Source: Acidobacteriaceae bacterium
GTDB lineage: Bacteria > Acidobacteriota > Terriglobia > Terriglobales > Acidobacteriaceae
Direction of reading: 5' to 3'
DNA length: 8,992 nucleotides
Assembly: GCA_003135315.1 (NCBI GenBank)
Contig: PLBD01000233.1
Location: 238-9,229 of the forward strand
Shown here piece by piece: positions 1 to 5,740 of this stretch. A model generated the notes under the pieces. It saw nothing but the letters and a program-made list of their open reading frames with translations. It ran no database searches and was not told the DNA's origin. The translations under genes and the position numbers were made by a program. The stretch's first letter is position 1. Every line of letters begins with the position of its first letter.

Positions 1-487
1 CGCCGACGAAGGCGTGATGCAGGGTCTTGGCCGCGGGAGCCGTCTTGTAGGCGGCGACCAGAGCGTCGTCAGCGATGAACTCCTTTATCAGCGACTTGAG
101 CCAGGGATTCTGGAAGCTGTCGACAAAGCCACACAGCGTCTGCCAGAGCTGCTCGACATCTTTGCTGGTCTTGGGAAGGTAGTCCGAGTAGTCGATTTCC
201 GACTCGCCCAGCTTACGCATTTTGTGAACGGTAAGTTGCCAGCGGCCGTTGTACTTGTGGACCACGCCCTTGACCTTGACGAAGTCGTCCTGCTCGCAGC
301 CGGAGATGGCTTCGGCGACGTTGTCCCACATGTTGGCCTGTATCTGGCCGCTACGATCGGCAAGTACCAAAGACAGATACAGCTCGCCGCTCTTCTTCGA
401 CTTCACCTGCTTGAGAGCGACGACAAACAGAGAGGTGATGGTCTGGTTCTCCATCCGGGCGCAATCGGAAATGTAGAATTCCTTCAT
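1..487 (-). CDS. YhaM-type 3'-5' exoribonuclease (OB-fold + HD domain), 5' part only
   Basis: This minus-strand reading frame starts at ATG 487-485 and stays open to the left edge, giving 162 residues without a stop; the 3' part lies outside the window. Residues about 10-92 look like an OB-fold nucleic-acid-binding domain, with a VKSKKSGELYLSLVLADRSG strand pattern and then QIQANMWDN. A helical linker follows, and the last residues, TLHHAFVG (about 156-162), match the opening of an HD phosphohydrolase domain (usual form LHHAYVGGLLEHT). This order is that of the YhaM family, cytoplasmic exonucleases acting on RNA and single-stranded DNA from the 3' end (family knowledge). The metal-binding HD pair itself is outside the window. 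No strong Shine-Dalgarno precedes the ATG; the start is chosen because the conserved N-terminal MKEFYISD begins there. It lies downstream of the surA-like gene on the same strand, but a 226-bp repeat-filled gap argues against tight coupling. Confidence 0.85.
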   Translation of the reverse strand, partial: MKEFYISDCARMENQTITSLFVVALKQVKSKKSGELYLSLVLADRSGQIQANMWDNVAEAISGCEQDDFVKVKGVVHKYNGRWQLTVHKMRKLGESEIDYSDYLPKTSKDVEQLWQTLCGFVDSFQNPWLKSLIKEFIADDALVAAYKTAPAAKTLHHAFVG

Positions 488-545
488 ACGAAGTCTGCAG
501 GTATACATCGCCGCCGCGTAAAGCGGCCGAGCGCCCTATCGTAGC

Positions 546-580
546 AGTAGTCGGTAGTCAGTAGCCAGTTGTCAGTAGCT
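546..580. repeat. Heptamer tandem array, AGTAGTC type
   Basis: Five consecutive 7-bp units are visible: AGTAGTC, GGTAGTC, AGTAGCC, AGTTGTC, AGTAGCT. The array lies in the spacer between the surA-like gene and the YhaM-like gene. It runs into a second heptamer series (GCGAGCC, TCGAGCT, GCGAGTT at 581-601) that forms one arm of a large inverted repeat. No protein-coding signal overlaps it. It resembles the AGCAATT array at 4863, from which its consensus differs only by transitions. Confidence 0.8.
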
Positions 581-705
581 GCGAGCCTCGAGCTGCGAGT
601 TCCAAGAACCTACTATTGAATCGTTTGGAAATCCGCGGCCTTCAGCCTTGCAGCGCCAGTTGCATCCAGGCGTTGATGGCTCGGGGCTCGCAGCTCAAGG
701 CTCGC
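581..705. repeat. Long imperfect inverted repeat built from GCGAGCT heptamers
   Basis: Positions 581-599 are the reverse complement of 687-705 over 19 nt with a single mismatch. Allowing G-U pairs, the pairing extends to 581-606 against 680-705, leaving a loop of about 73 nt. Each arm is itself a heptamer series: GCGAGCY on the left and RGCTCGC (678-712) on the right. The right arm ends 8 nt after the surA-like stop codon, so transcripts of that gene would carry the hairpin at once after the coding region. No U-tract follows, so a classical intrinsic terminator is not supported. An mRNA 3' stabiliser or a miniature repeat element is possible (inference). Confidence 0.75.
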
Positions 706-713
706 CGCTGCCT

Positions 714-1844
714 CTAGAACAATCCCAGCTTCTTCTTTTTCTTGACCTTGTTATCGGAGTTGGTAGTGGCCGTGGTGTAGACGGGCTTGGTCTCGTTGGG
801 ACTGGCGCCGGTATCGATGTAGCCCGGTTTGATATCGATGTAAGCCTCCTCGCGCAGCTTGGTAAGGTAATCGCGCAAGGCCGGCTGCATCTTGGTAATG
901 TAAATCTGCTCCTGAATCTCGGCCTGGACGTCCTTTAGCGGAGGCACGCCAGCCGACTGATGTTCGGTAACTTTCAGGATGACGAATCCCTGGTTGGTGC
1001 GGATGGGCTCGGTGTATTGTCCGGGCTGCAAGTCGAAGACCTTCGACTCATACTCCTTGGACAACGTGCCGCGTTTGAAGTATTCCAGGTCGCCACCCAG
1101 CCCGGCGGTGGGGCCATTGGAGTATTTCTTTGCCAAGTCAGCGAAGTTGCCGCCCTGTTTCAACAGATCGTAAACCTGGCTGGCCTTGGCTTGCGCCTGC
1201 GCCACAGCGTCGGGAGTAGGCGTCTCCGGCAGCGCGGTCTGGCCCTTTCCCGTCTTCACCTGCGCGGTCGTCTGTGTGGAAATCAAGATCTCGCTTAGCC
1301 GCACTTGCTCCGGCCGGTCCATCTCGGTCTTGTGCTGGTCGTAATATTGCTGGATCTCCTGATTGGAGACGGTAATGTGTCCGCCTACCTCCTGGCCAAT
1401 CACCTTCTGGGTCAGAATGTTGTTCTTCAGGTTCTGCTTGAAATCCTCGAACGCGATGCCCTGCGACTGGGCCGCCTTCTCCATTTCTTCCATGGACTCG
1501 GCGTGCATCTGCTGGCGCAACTCGTCGAGTTTCTTTACCAGATCGGTGTCGGCGCTGATGCCCAGGTCCGATGCCTTTTGCAGGAGCAACTGCTGGTCAA
1601 TCAGATCGCGGAGCAGGTCCTTCTCGCGTTCCCTGGCCTGCTGCTCGGCGACCGAGGCGTCGGGCTGCTGCCGTGCCTCGGTGTACAGTTGCTCGCGCGC
1701 CTTGCGCAGATCGGCCCGGGTGACAATGCTGTTGTTGACGCGCGCGATAATCTCTTCGACAACCGTGTCGCTTGTCGTGGTCTGGGCCAGAAGGAACTGA
1801 GCACCGAGAAGCACGGCCAATAAAAGGAAGGAAGATCTCTTCAT
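714..1844 (-). CDS. Exported SurA-like peptidyl-prolyl cis-trans isomerase
   Basis: The protein has 376 residues. It likely acts in the periplasm as a chaperone and prolyl isomerase for exported and outer-membrane proteins (family role). The start at 1844 is preferred to an in-frame ATG at 1868, because MKRSSFLLLAVLLGAQFLLAQ is then a clean signal peptide (cleavage near A20/Q21) and AGGT lies about 7 nt upstream of the ATG. Residues about 28-155 are the helical SurA-type N-terminal domain, including EIIARVNNSIVTRADL. Residues about 181-296 are a single parvulin (PpiC) rotamase domain: VRLSEILIST, GGNFADLAKKYSNGP, GGDLEYFKRG, YTEPIRTNQGFVILKV. A Thr/Pro-rich insertion (about 191-215) follows the first strand. 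The tail ends in KVKKKKKLGLF, a basic run unusual for SurA. E. coli SurA has two parvulin domains; this has one. A TATAAC hexamer at 1898-1903 could be its -10 box, but there is no good -35. Confidence 0.9.
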   Translation of the reverse strand: MKRSSFLLLAVLLGAQFLLAQTTTSDTVVEEIIARVNNSIVTRADLRKAREQLYTEARQQPDASVAEQQAREREKDLLRDLIDQQLLLQKASDLGISADTDLVKKLDELRQQMHAESMEEMEKAAQSQGIAFEDFKQNLKNNILTQKVIGQEVGGHITVSNQEIQQYYDQHKTEMDRPEQVRLSEILISTQTTAQVKTGKGQTALPETPTPDAVAQAQAKASQVYDLLKQGGNFADLAKKYSNGPTAGLGGDLEYFKRGTLSKEYESKVFDLQPGQYTEPIRTNQGFVILKVTEHQSAGVPPLKDVQAEIQEQIYITKMQPALRDYLTKLREEAYIDIKPGYIDTGASPNETKPVYTTATTNSDNKVKKKKKLGLF

Positions 1845-1973
1845 GCAATACCTGATCAGGCGCCCCACAGTTCGAAGTCTAACCTGGTCCCTTTGTCGTT
1901 ATAGTTCCTTCTATTTTACTGCCTCCGGCGGGCGCGTGCCTGAGATAAAAGTGAGTGGACCTGCTCGACGCCG

Positions 1974-1979
1974 TAGAAT
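1974..1979 (+). promoter_or_regulatory. Candidate -10 box (TAGAAT) for a leaderless transcript
   Basis: TAGAAT matches the sigma70 -10 consensus at five of six bases and ends exactly 6 nt before ATG 1986, which puts the predicted +1 on the start codon. The gene has no usable Shine-Dalgarno (GCAGG abuts the ATG), in keeping with a leaderless mRNA. No convincing -35 hexamer is seen at 16-18 nt spacing, so the call stays tentative. Confidence 0.4.
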
Positions 1980-1985
1980 TGCAGG

Positions 1986-2438
1986 ATGGAAAACACCGGA
2001 GTGCCTGTGTTCCAGAAGCCGAGTGCGATGGAATCGCTGTTCAACCGCTGTTTCGGATTGCTGGTGGGGCTGGGACTCGGCTTGAAGCACAATTACCTGC
2101 TGCAGGTGCGCGGGCGGAAATCGGGCAAGATTTATTCCACGCCCATCGATCTGCTGGAGATTGATGGCAAGCGCTACCTGGTCGCCCCGCGAGGACGCAC
2201 GCAATGGGTGCGAAACGCGGAAGCCGCAGGAGAGATCGCTCTGAAGAAGGGGAGCTGGCGGCAAAGCTTTCGACTGCGGGCGGTCCCCGATGCCGCGAAG
2301 CCCGAATTGCTGAAGGCCTATCTCGACCGCTTCAGGACCGCCGTGCAGCGATACTTTCCGGTTGCCGCCGGCTCCGAGGCGCAGGCGTTCGCCGCCATTG
2401 CGGCGAGGTATCCGGTGTTCGAGCTGAGTGAGAGTTGA
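1986..2438 (+). CDS. Deazaflavin (F420)-dependent nitroreductase-family protein (DUF385/Ddn-like)
   Basis: The protein has 150 residues, the usual size of the Ddn/DUF385 split-barrel family. These cytoplasmic or membrane-associated proteins bind F420 or related flavins and reduce quinones or nitro compounds (family knowledge). Signature stretches are LLQVRGRKSGKIYSTPIDLL (about 38-57), where the GRKSG turn and following TP are typical of the cofactor-binding strand, and LVAPRGRTQWVRNAEAAGEI (about 65-84), with the conserved W-x-RN. The hydrophobic N-terminal segment CFGLLVGLGLGL (22-33) may be a membrane-association helix. The ATG at 1986 is the first in-frame start; ATG 2028 is an alternative that would drop 14 residues. 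It diverges from the surA-like gene across 141 bp. The natural substrate cannot be read from sequence, and whether the host makes F420 cannot be judged here. Confidence 0.85.
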   Translation: MENTGVPVFQKPSAMESLFNRCFGLLVGLGLGLKHNYLLQVRGRKSGKIYSTPIDLLEIDGKRYLVAPRGRTQWVRNAEAAGEIALKKGSWRQSFRLRAVPDAAKPELLKAYLDRFRTAVQRYFPVAAGSEAQAFAAIAARYPVFELSES

Positions 2439-2591
2439 CCGTCCAGAGCAGCTGCATTTCCGGGAACAGCAGATCCCTGGCGGGCTGAAGCCCGCTCGTG
2501 ATGACAAAGATAAATGGCTGATCGGCACGACTGAAGAGTGTGCGTGAGAACCGTGTCGTCCCCAGGGGACTCAGGTACTTTTCCCGCTTAA

Positions 2592-2645
2592 CCCAGCACT
2601 CCGCTTCGCTCCGTGCTGGGCTATCATGACGCCGCGCCTGCGGCG
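2592..2645. repeat. Pair of adjacent GC-rich hairpins
   Basis: An 8-bp perfect stem (CCCAGCAC 2592-2599 with GTGCTGGG 2613-2620, loop 13 nt) is followed 9 nt later by a 6-bp stem (CGCCGC 2630-2635 with GCGGCG 2640-2645, loop GCCT). From memory, a block of this kind recurs between genes in Acidobacteriota genomes; this could not be checked here. Confidence 0.65.
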
Positions 2646-2705
2646 CTCGATTTTCGAGCTTCTTACTCCACTACCAAAAAGAGAAGTTAGTTCTCAGGCA
2701 GACTC

Positions 2706-2784
2706 TGAAGTCGTGCCCTGTTACAAAGCGCTAAGAAGCGACTTTCTTAGCAGCCTGTGAAGCCGTGCCCTGTTACACGGCTTC
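2706..2784. repeat. Direct repeat TGAAGYCGTGCCCTGTTACA with associated hairpins
   Basis: A 20-nt sequence occurs at 2706-2725 and again at 2758-2777 with one mismatch (T/C), 52 bp apart. The first copy is followed by an 8-bp hairpin with loop GCGACT (2730-2751). The second copy forms the left arm and loop of a 9-bp hairpin (2759-2767 with 2776-2784). The unit ends 39 nt before the M48 protease stop codon, on that gene's downstream side. Confidence 0.75.
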
Positions 2785-2823
2785 GTTCAGCAAACTCGGG
2801 ACACGGGCTGAAGCTGCGCCCCT

Positions 2824-4050
2824 TCACGGGATCGGAACAGCCCCAAGATTGGCGGCGGAAGCGTAATCGTCGTCGCGGCGTTGCAGCGTCGGACGATCAT
2901 CCCCGCTATTGCTGGGCTGGGTGGTGGTGGTGCTATCCGCAGTCTGCGTCCGGCGCAGGGTGGGCCCCTGCTTATCCTGGGGAATCGCCTTCTTGCCGTT
3001 TTCGAAGGCCGCCAGACGGGCCTTCACCTCGTCGAACTCCGAGGTATCTTCGATGTACTCGGGCCGCGGCGGCAGAATCTCGCGAATCTCTTCCTGGCTC
3101 TTGAGGATGCGATCCGGCGTCTGCGGATGCGAGGCGAAGGCCTTGGCCAGCGCTCCCGGCTTCTGCTTCTCCAGCGCCTTCAGCTTCTCAAAGAACGCGA
3201 TGAAGGCCTGCGGATCGTATCCGGCTTTGTACATGTATTGCAGACCGAAATAGTCGGCCTGCGCTTCAAAGTCGCGCGAGAACTTCATGAAGGTAACCGG
3301 CAGCGCGAGGCTCATGGCCGCGTTCACCGCCTCATACACGCCCCAGCTATGAATGACAAACATCAGCGGAACGGTGGACAGCTGTACATAGTTTTGGCGG
3401 GTCATCTCCTCGGTCGCATGGCGGAGGACGACGTGGGAGATCTCATGGGCCATGACGCCGGCCAGTTCAGCCTCGTTGTCGGCAGCCAGAATCAGACCGC
3501 TATTGACGTAGAAAAATCCGCCGGGCAGGGCAAAAGCGTTGACGTCATCGGAATCCACGACCTTGATGGTAAATGGCACCTTCGCATCGGAGTTGCGCAC
3601 CAGGTTCTGGCCGACGCGATTGACGTACTCGTTGACCACCGGGTCCTGAATCATGCGCGCACTCGATTCCACCATCATCGCGTACTGCTTGCCTATCTTG
3701 ATGTCGGTGTCGATCGAGTACCAGTTGCCGAGGCTTCTTCCGGTGGAGCCCACCTTGCGGTCCCCGATGTCGTCAATATCGGTCTTGCCCTTGTCGTGAG
3801 TATCCTTTGGCGCGTTCGCCGTGGGGGCTGTGGCCGCAGCGGTATCGGTTGGACTGCCAGTCCCACTCGCGCCGGATGCCGGCTGAGCGGCGGGAGCGGC
3901 AGGGCTGCTCGCCGATTGCGATTGGTCAGGGGAATTACTGGAAGCCTGGGTTGACGTCTGCGATTGTGGGTTGTTCTGCGCCAGCGCCGGAAGCGAAAGG
4001 CCGGCAGCCAGCAGCACCGCAATCATCGCTGCGAAAGCACGCGATTTCAT
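2824..4050 (-). CDS. Exported M48-family zinc metalloprotease
   Basis: The protein has 408 residues. The start at 4050 is supported by GGAG 5 nt upstream and by an immediate signal peptide, MKSRAFAAMIAVLLAAGLSLPALA, with cleavage before Q25; the frame stays open far upstream, but that part is antisense to the next gene. Residues about 26-85 are a low-complexity Gln/Ser/Ala/Pro linker. The peptidase domain (about 105-325) carries the zinc motif HEISH (H202-H206) and the third ligand region RDFEAQAD (E262, D266), followed by YMYKAGYDPQAF and SHPQTPDRI, all as in periplasmic M48 peptidases of the BepA/LoiP type. No TPR domain follows, unlike BepA. The tail (about 355-408) is polar and Thr/Gln/Arg-rich. 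Its likely role is degrading misfolded envelope proteins (family knowledge plus inference). Substrates are unknown. It is probably a single-gene transcript. Confidence 0.92.
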   Translation of the reverse strand: MKSRAFAAMIAVLLAAGLSLPALAQNNPQSQTSTQASSNSPDQSQSASSPAAPAAQPASGASGTGSPTDTAAATAPTANAPKDTHDKGKTDIDDIGDRKVGSTGRSLGNWYSIDTDIKIGKQYAMMVESSARMIQDPVVNEYVNRVGQNLVRNSDAKVPFTIKVVDSDDVNAFALPGGFFYVNSGLILAADNEAELAGVMAHEISHVVLRHATEEMTRQNYVQLSTVPLMFVIHSWGVYEAVNAAMSLALPVTFMKFSRDFEAQADYFGLQYMYKAGYDPQAFIAFFEKLKALEKQKPGALAKAFASHPQTPDRILKSQEEIREILPPRPEYIEDTSEFDEVKARLAAFENGKKAIPQDKQGPTLRRTQTADSTTTTQPSNSGDDRPTLQRRDDDYASAANLGAVPIP

Positions 4051-4104
4051 GGAAACTCCAGTGCCCAACTCGGACTGCACCTTGCCAGGGTGCTTCTTGG
4101 GCAC

Positions 4105-4110
4105 ATTATA
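4105..4110 (-). promoter_or_regulatory. Candidate -10 box (TATAAT) for the M48 protease gene
   Basis: On the minus strand the hexamer is a perfect TATAAT. The predicted +1 is near 4098, giving a leader of about 48 nt that contains the GGAG ribosome-binding site. No recognisable TTGACA-like -35 lies at the expected distance (only a weak GCCACA at 15 nt). Confidence 0.5.
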
Positions 4111-4229
4111 TGCTTGGAATCGCATTGTGGCGCGATCGATTTCCGCAACCACGGCAGAATACAAAGATTCCGCGCGCTCTACCGACGGGGCCAAGTGGGA
4201 TTGGCCAGCAGGAACTGCCGAACTTGGTC

Positions 4230-4235
4230 TAGAAT
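4230..4235 (+). promoter_or_regulatory. Possible -10 box (TAGAAT) for the cysteine dioxygenase gene
   Basis: TAGAAT matches the -10 consensus at five of six bases and would start transcription near 4242, leaving a leader of about 22 nt with the AGGAGA ribosome-binding site at 4250-4255. The closest -35-like hexamer, TTGGCC at 4201, is 23 nt away, which is too far. It overlaps a second in-frame ATG (4234), which makes that ATG less likely as the start. Confidence 0.35.
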
Positions 4236-4263
4236 GAGCGTTTTGTCCCAGGAGAGCGACATT

Positions 4264-4857
4264 ATGGCAATGGAGACTTCGCCGCAAAAAATAATGCAGG
4301 TGGTCACGCTCGACGACTTTATCGGCGGCTTGCGGAAGCTTCAGGAGCGGGACTTCACCGAAGTGCGCGGCACGCTGGAATACCTGCAGGCGAATCGCGT
4401 CGATCCGGAATCGGTCGAGCCGTATCTCTTCTGGAACGCGCAGCACTACACCCGCAACCTCATCGACAAGACCGAACTCTACGAACTGCTGGCCATCTGC
4501 TGGGAGCCTGGCATGAAGAGCTCGATCCATAACCACAAGGGGCAGAACTGCTGGATGGCCGCTCCCATCGGGCGGCTCGCGGTGCAGAATTTTCGTGTGA
4601 TTTCGGAGGACCTGGGCGCTCATCGCTGCAACATCGTCCCTACCGACGAGGTGCACATCACTGCCGAGAATCCTGTCGCCGTCGATCCGCTGAATCCGGT
4701 GCACGACGTCCACAATCCGCGCGAGTGGAACCAGCGCGCCGTCAGCCTGCATGTGTACTCGCGTCCGTTCGATTCCTGCATCGTGTATTCGGTGGAGCAA
4801 GGCTCATGCGGCGAGATCGGGCTGCAGTACACGTCGAAGTTCGGGAAGCTGTGTTGA
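4264..4857 (+). CDS. Cysteine dioxygenase (type I, cupin fold)
   Basis: The protein has 197 residues, the usual CDO length. It oxidises L-cysteine with O2 to cysteine sulfinate in the cytoplasm, using a mononuclear non-haem iron. The three iron-ligand histidines are visible: H89 and H91 in IHNHKGQNCW, and H147 in PVHDVHN. Y62 and R64 in HYTRNLID match the substrate-binding Tyr58/Arg60 of rat CDO, which favours cysteine over 3-mercaptopropionate. C96 (seven residues after H89, the same spacing as rat H86-C93) and Y165 in SLHVYS match the Cys93-Tyr157 thioether pair; H163 matches His155. The start at 4264 is chosen for AGGAGA about 8 nt upstream; in-frame ATGs at 4234 and 4270 fit less well. 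It diverges from the M48 gene across 213 bp. No cysteine-sulfinate decarboxylase or transaminase is adjacent. Confidence 0.93.
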   Translation: MAMETSPQKIMQVVTLDDFIGGLRKLQERDFTEVRGTLEYLQANRVDPESVEPYLFWNAQHYTRNLIDKTELYELLAICWEPGMKSSIHNHKGQNCWMAAPIGRLAVQNFRVISEDLGAHRCNIVPTDEVHITAENPVAVDPLNPVHDVHNPREWNQRAVSLHVYSRPFDSCIVYSVEQGSCGEIGLQYTSKFGKLC

Positions 4858-4862
4858 AGAGC

Positions 4863-4894
4863 AGCAATTAGCAATTAGCAATTAGCAATCAGCC
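4863..4894. repeat. Heptamer tandem array, AGCAATT type
   Basis: Three perfect AGCAATT units are followed by AGCAATC and a partial AGCC. The array begins 5 nt after the cysteine dioxygenase stop codon. No inverted symmetry or T-run suggests a terminator. The consensus AGYARTY covers both this array and the one at 546-580. Confidence 0.85.
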
Positions 4895-4947
4895 AAACCA
4901 AGAACGCGAATGATCGCGGATGTGCTGAAGGTGAGGCCGCCGGAGAT

Positions 4948-5307
4948 ATGAAGCTAATCTTGGCGATGTTCGCAATGGCGATTACGGTTTTCGCTGAGCA
5001 ACCAAAGTGCAAAGGGAATCCAAAGGTTATTGGCGCTTGCTACTCAGTTCATGGGAGGCTCTCGCGGGGGGCTGATACGGTGGTTCTACGGCTTTGGCCC
5101 GTGGGAACGAAGCGGATGCTGGGCGTTACCGGAGGTCCGACACTTGACGACGCAGGCTTTCCCATTTGGCCGCAAAGTCTAAGATTTACCTCCGGCGATG
5201 AAGACATCTATGGCGACTTCGAGGTGTGTCCATTCACGCCAGAGCGGAAAGGAGCAATGCAATTTGTCTGCATTGAGTCTGCTTCTCACGTCGTCGTAAA
5301 GCGGTAG
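4948..5307 (+). CDS. Small secreted protein of unknown function
   Basis: The protein has 119 residues; I do not recognise a named family. The N-terminal MKLILAMFAMAITVFA is a plausible signal peptide with cleavage before E17 and no lipobox, so a soluble exported protein of about 100 residues is expected. The mature part has four cysteines (C21, C31, C94, C108), enough for two disulfides. Conserved-looking blocks are IGACYSVHGRLSRG (about 28-41), LRLWPVGTKRMLGV (about 47-60) and SGDEDIYGDFEVCPFTPE (about 82-99). A short beta-rich domain is likely (inference). The ATG is preceded by AAGGTGAGG about 11 nt upstream and by GGAG only 2 nt upstream, so the ribosome-binding site is not ideal. Base composition looks visibly less G+C-rich than the flanking genes, which may hint at separate ancestry. 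Confidence 0.75.
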   Translation: MKLILAMFAMAITVFAEQPKCKGNPKVIGACYSVHGRLSRGADTVVLRLWPVGTKRMLGVTGGPTLDDAGFPIWPQSLRFTSGDEDIYGDFEVCPFTPERKGAMQFVCIESASHVVVKR

Positions 5308-5740
5308 CGTTGCGGGATTGTCAAAGCACAACTCCGGCGATGTGATTTGACTCGACAGCGCGCCCCGCGAAGGACCGAGTCCCGCTCGGCGGGACGGAAG
5401 ATGATAGCCCCGCCCTTCACCGGGGCCCCCGGCGAGCGGCGACGTTGCGCTCGCTGGGGTGGTCAGGGCGGGGTCAGCGTTTTACGGGAACCGAGTCCCG
5501 TTAGGGACGGCACATGAATCGCGGCGATTACGTCTCGTGTCTGCCGCCGCTCCGCGGCTCTCCAGTGCTTTTTTCCGCACTGACCGCGGGCTTACGCCCC
5601 ACGGCTAACACAAATGCCGCCCTTCGGGCTCCTGAGGTTGCCCTTCGGGTTGATGGAGAGCCACTCCGAACGACAACGACATGGATCCCTCCGAATGACA
5701 CGGATAATGCAGGTTTCCCGTCGCATCTAAGGTAAAAGCT
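5308..5740. repeat. Repeat-rich gene-free spacer with hairpin clusters and a spurious open frame
   Basis: This stretch is full of short inverted and direct repeats. ACCGAGTCCCG occurs at 5374-5384 and 5490-5500, each starting a hairpin (5379-5395, GTCCCGC/GCGGGAC; 5495-5508, GTCCC/GGGAC). Between them are GCCCCG/CGGGGC (5407-5426) and GCGAGCG/CGCTCGC (5432-5454). Further right are GCCGC-TCC-GCGGC (5546-5558) and two GCCCTTCGGG copies (5619-5628, 5640-5649). An open frame at 5514-5735 (plus) would encode 73 residues containing LRGSPVLFSALTAGLRP, but it has no ribosome-binding site. From memory, similar strings are often annotated as short hypothetical proteins in Acidobacteriota intergenic repeats, so I treat it as repeat, not gene. 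Confidence 0.65.

Larger units (their letters stand above)
2439..2823. other. Gene-free spacer between convergent genes, dense in hairpins
   Basis: This 385-bp stretch separates the ends of two convergent genes and holds no credible coding region. It contains at least six short palindromes: GCGGGCT-GA-AGCCCGC (2480-2495), GTCCCC-A-GGGGAC (2558-2570), CCCAGCAC paired with GTGCTGGG (2592-2620), CGCCGC-GCCT-GCGGCG (2630-2645), GCTAAGAA paired with TTCTTAGC (2730-2751), and GAAGCCGTG paired with CACGGCTTC (2759-2784). None is followed by a clear T-run on either strand. Several may jointly end transcription from both sides, but they look more like dispersed genomic repeats (inference). Confidence 0.75.

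Noticed and set aside
14..544. 176-codon plus-strand open frame at the left edge
   Set aside because: It is antisense to the YhaM-like exonuclease, whose minus-strand translation shows OB-fold and HD-domain features.
1911..2528. 205-codon minus-strand open frame
   Set aside because: It is antisense to the deazaflavin-dependent protein, which has family motifs; the minus translation resembles nothing and extends into repeats.
2759..2784. Perfect 9-bp hairpin as the M48 intrinsic terminator
   Set aside because: In the minus direction it is followed by ACAGGCTGC, not a U-tract, so the evidence for an intrinsic terminator is insufficient; it is listed as a repeat instead.
2881..3954. 357-codon plus-strand open frame
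   Set aside because: It is antisense to the M48 protease coding region, which has the HEISH motif and conserved domains; the plus frame shows no recognisable domain or ribosome-binding site.
4051..4800. Minus-strand frame of the M48 gene stays open for another 250 codons upstream, across the cysteine dioxygenase gene
   Set aside because: The extension is antisense to a gene with clear catalytic motifs. A Shine-Dalgarno and signal peptide mark the true M48 start at 4050.
546..4894. Repeat arrays as a CRISPR locus
   Set aside because: The units are contiguous 7-bp tandems without spacers of regular length, and no cas gene is present.
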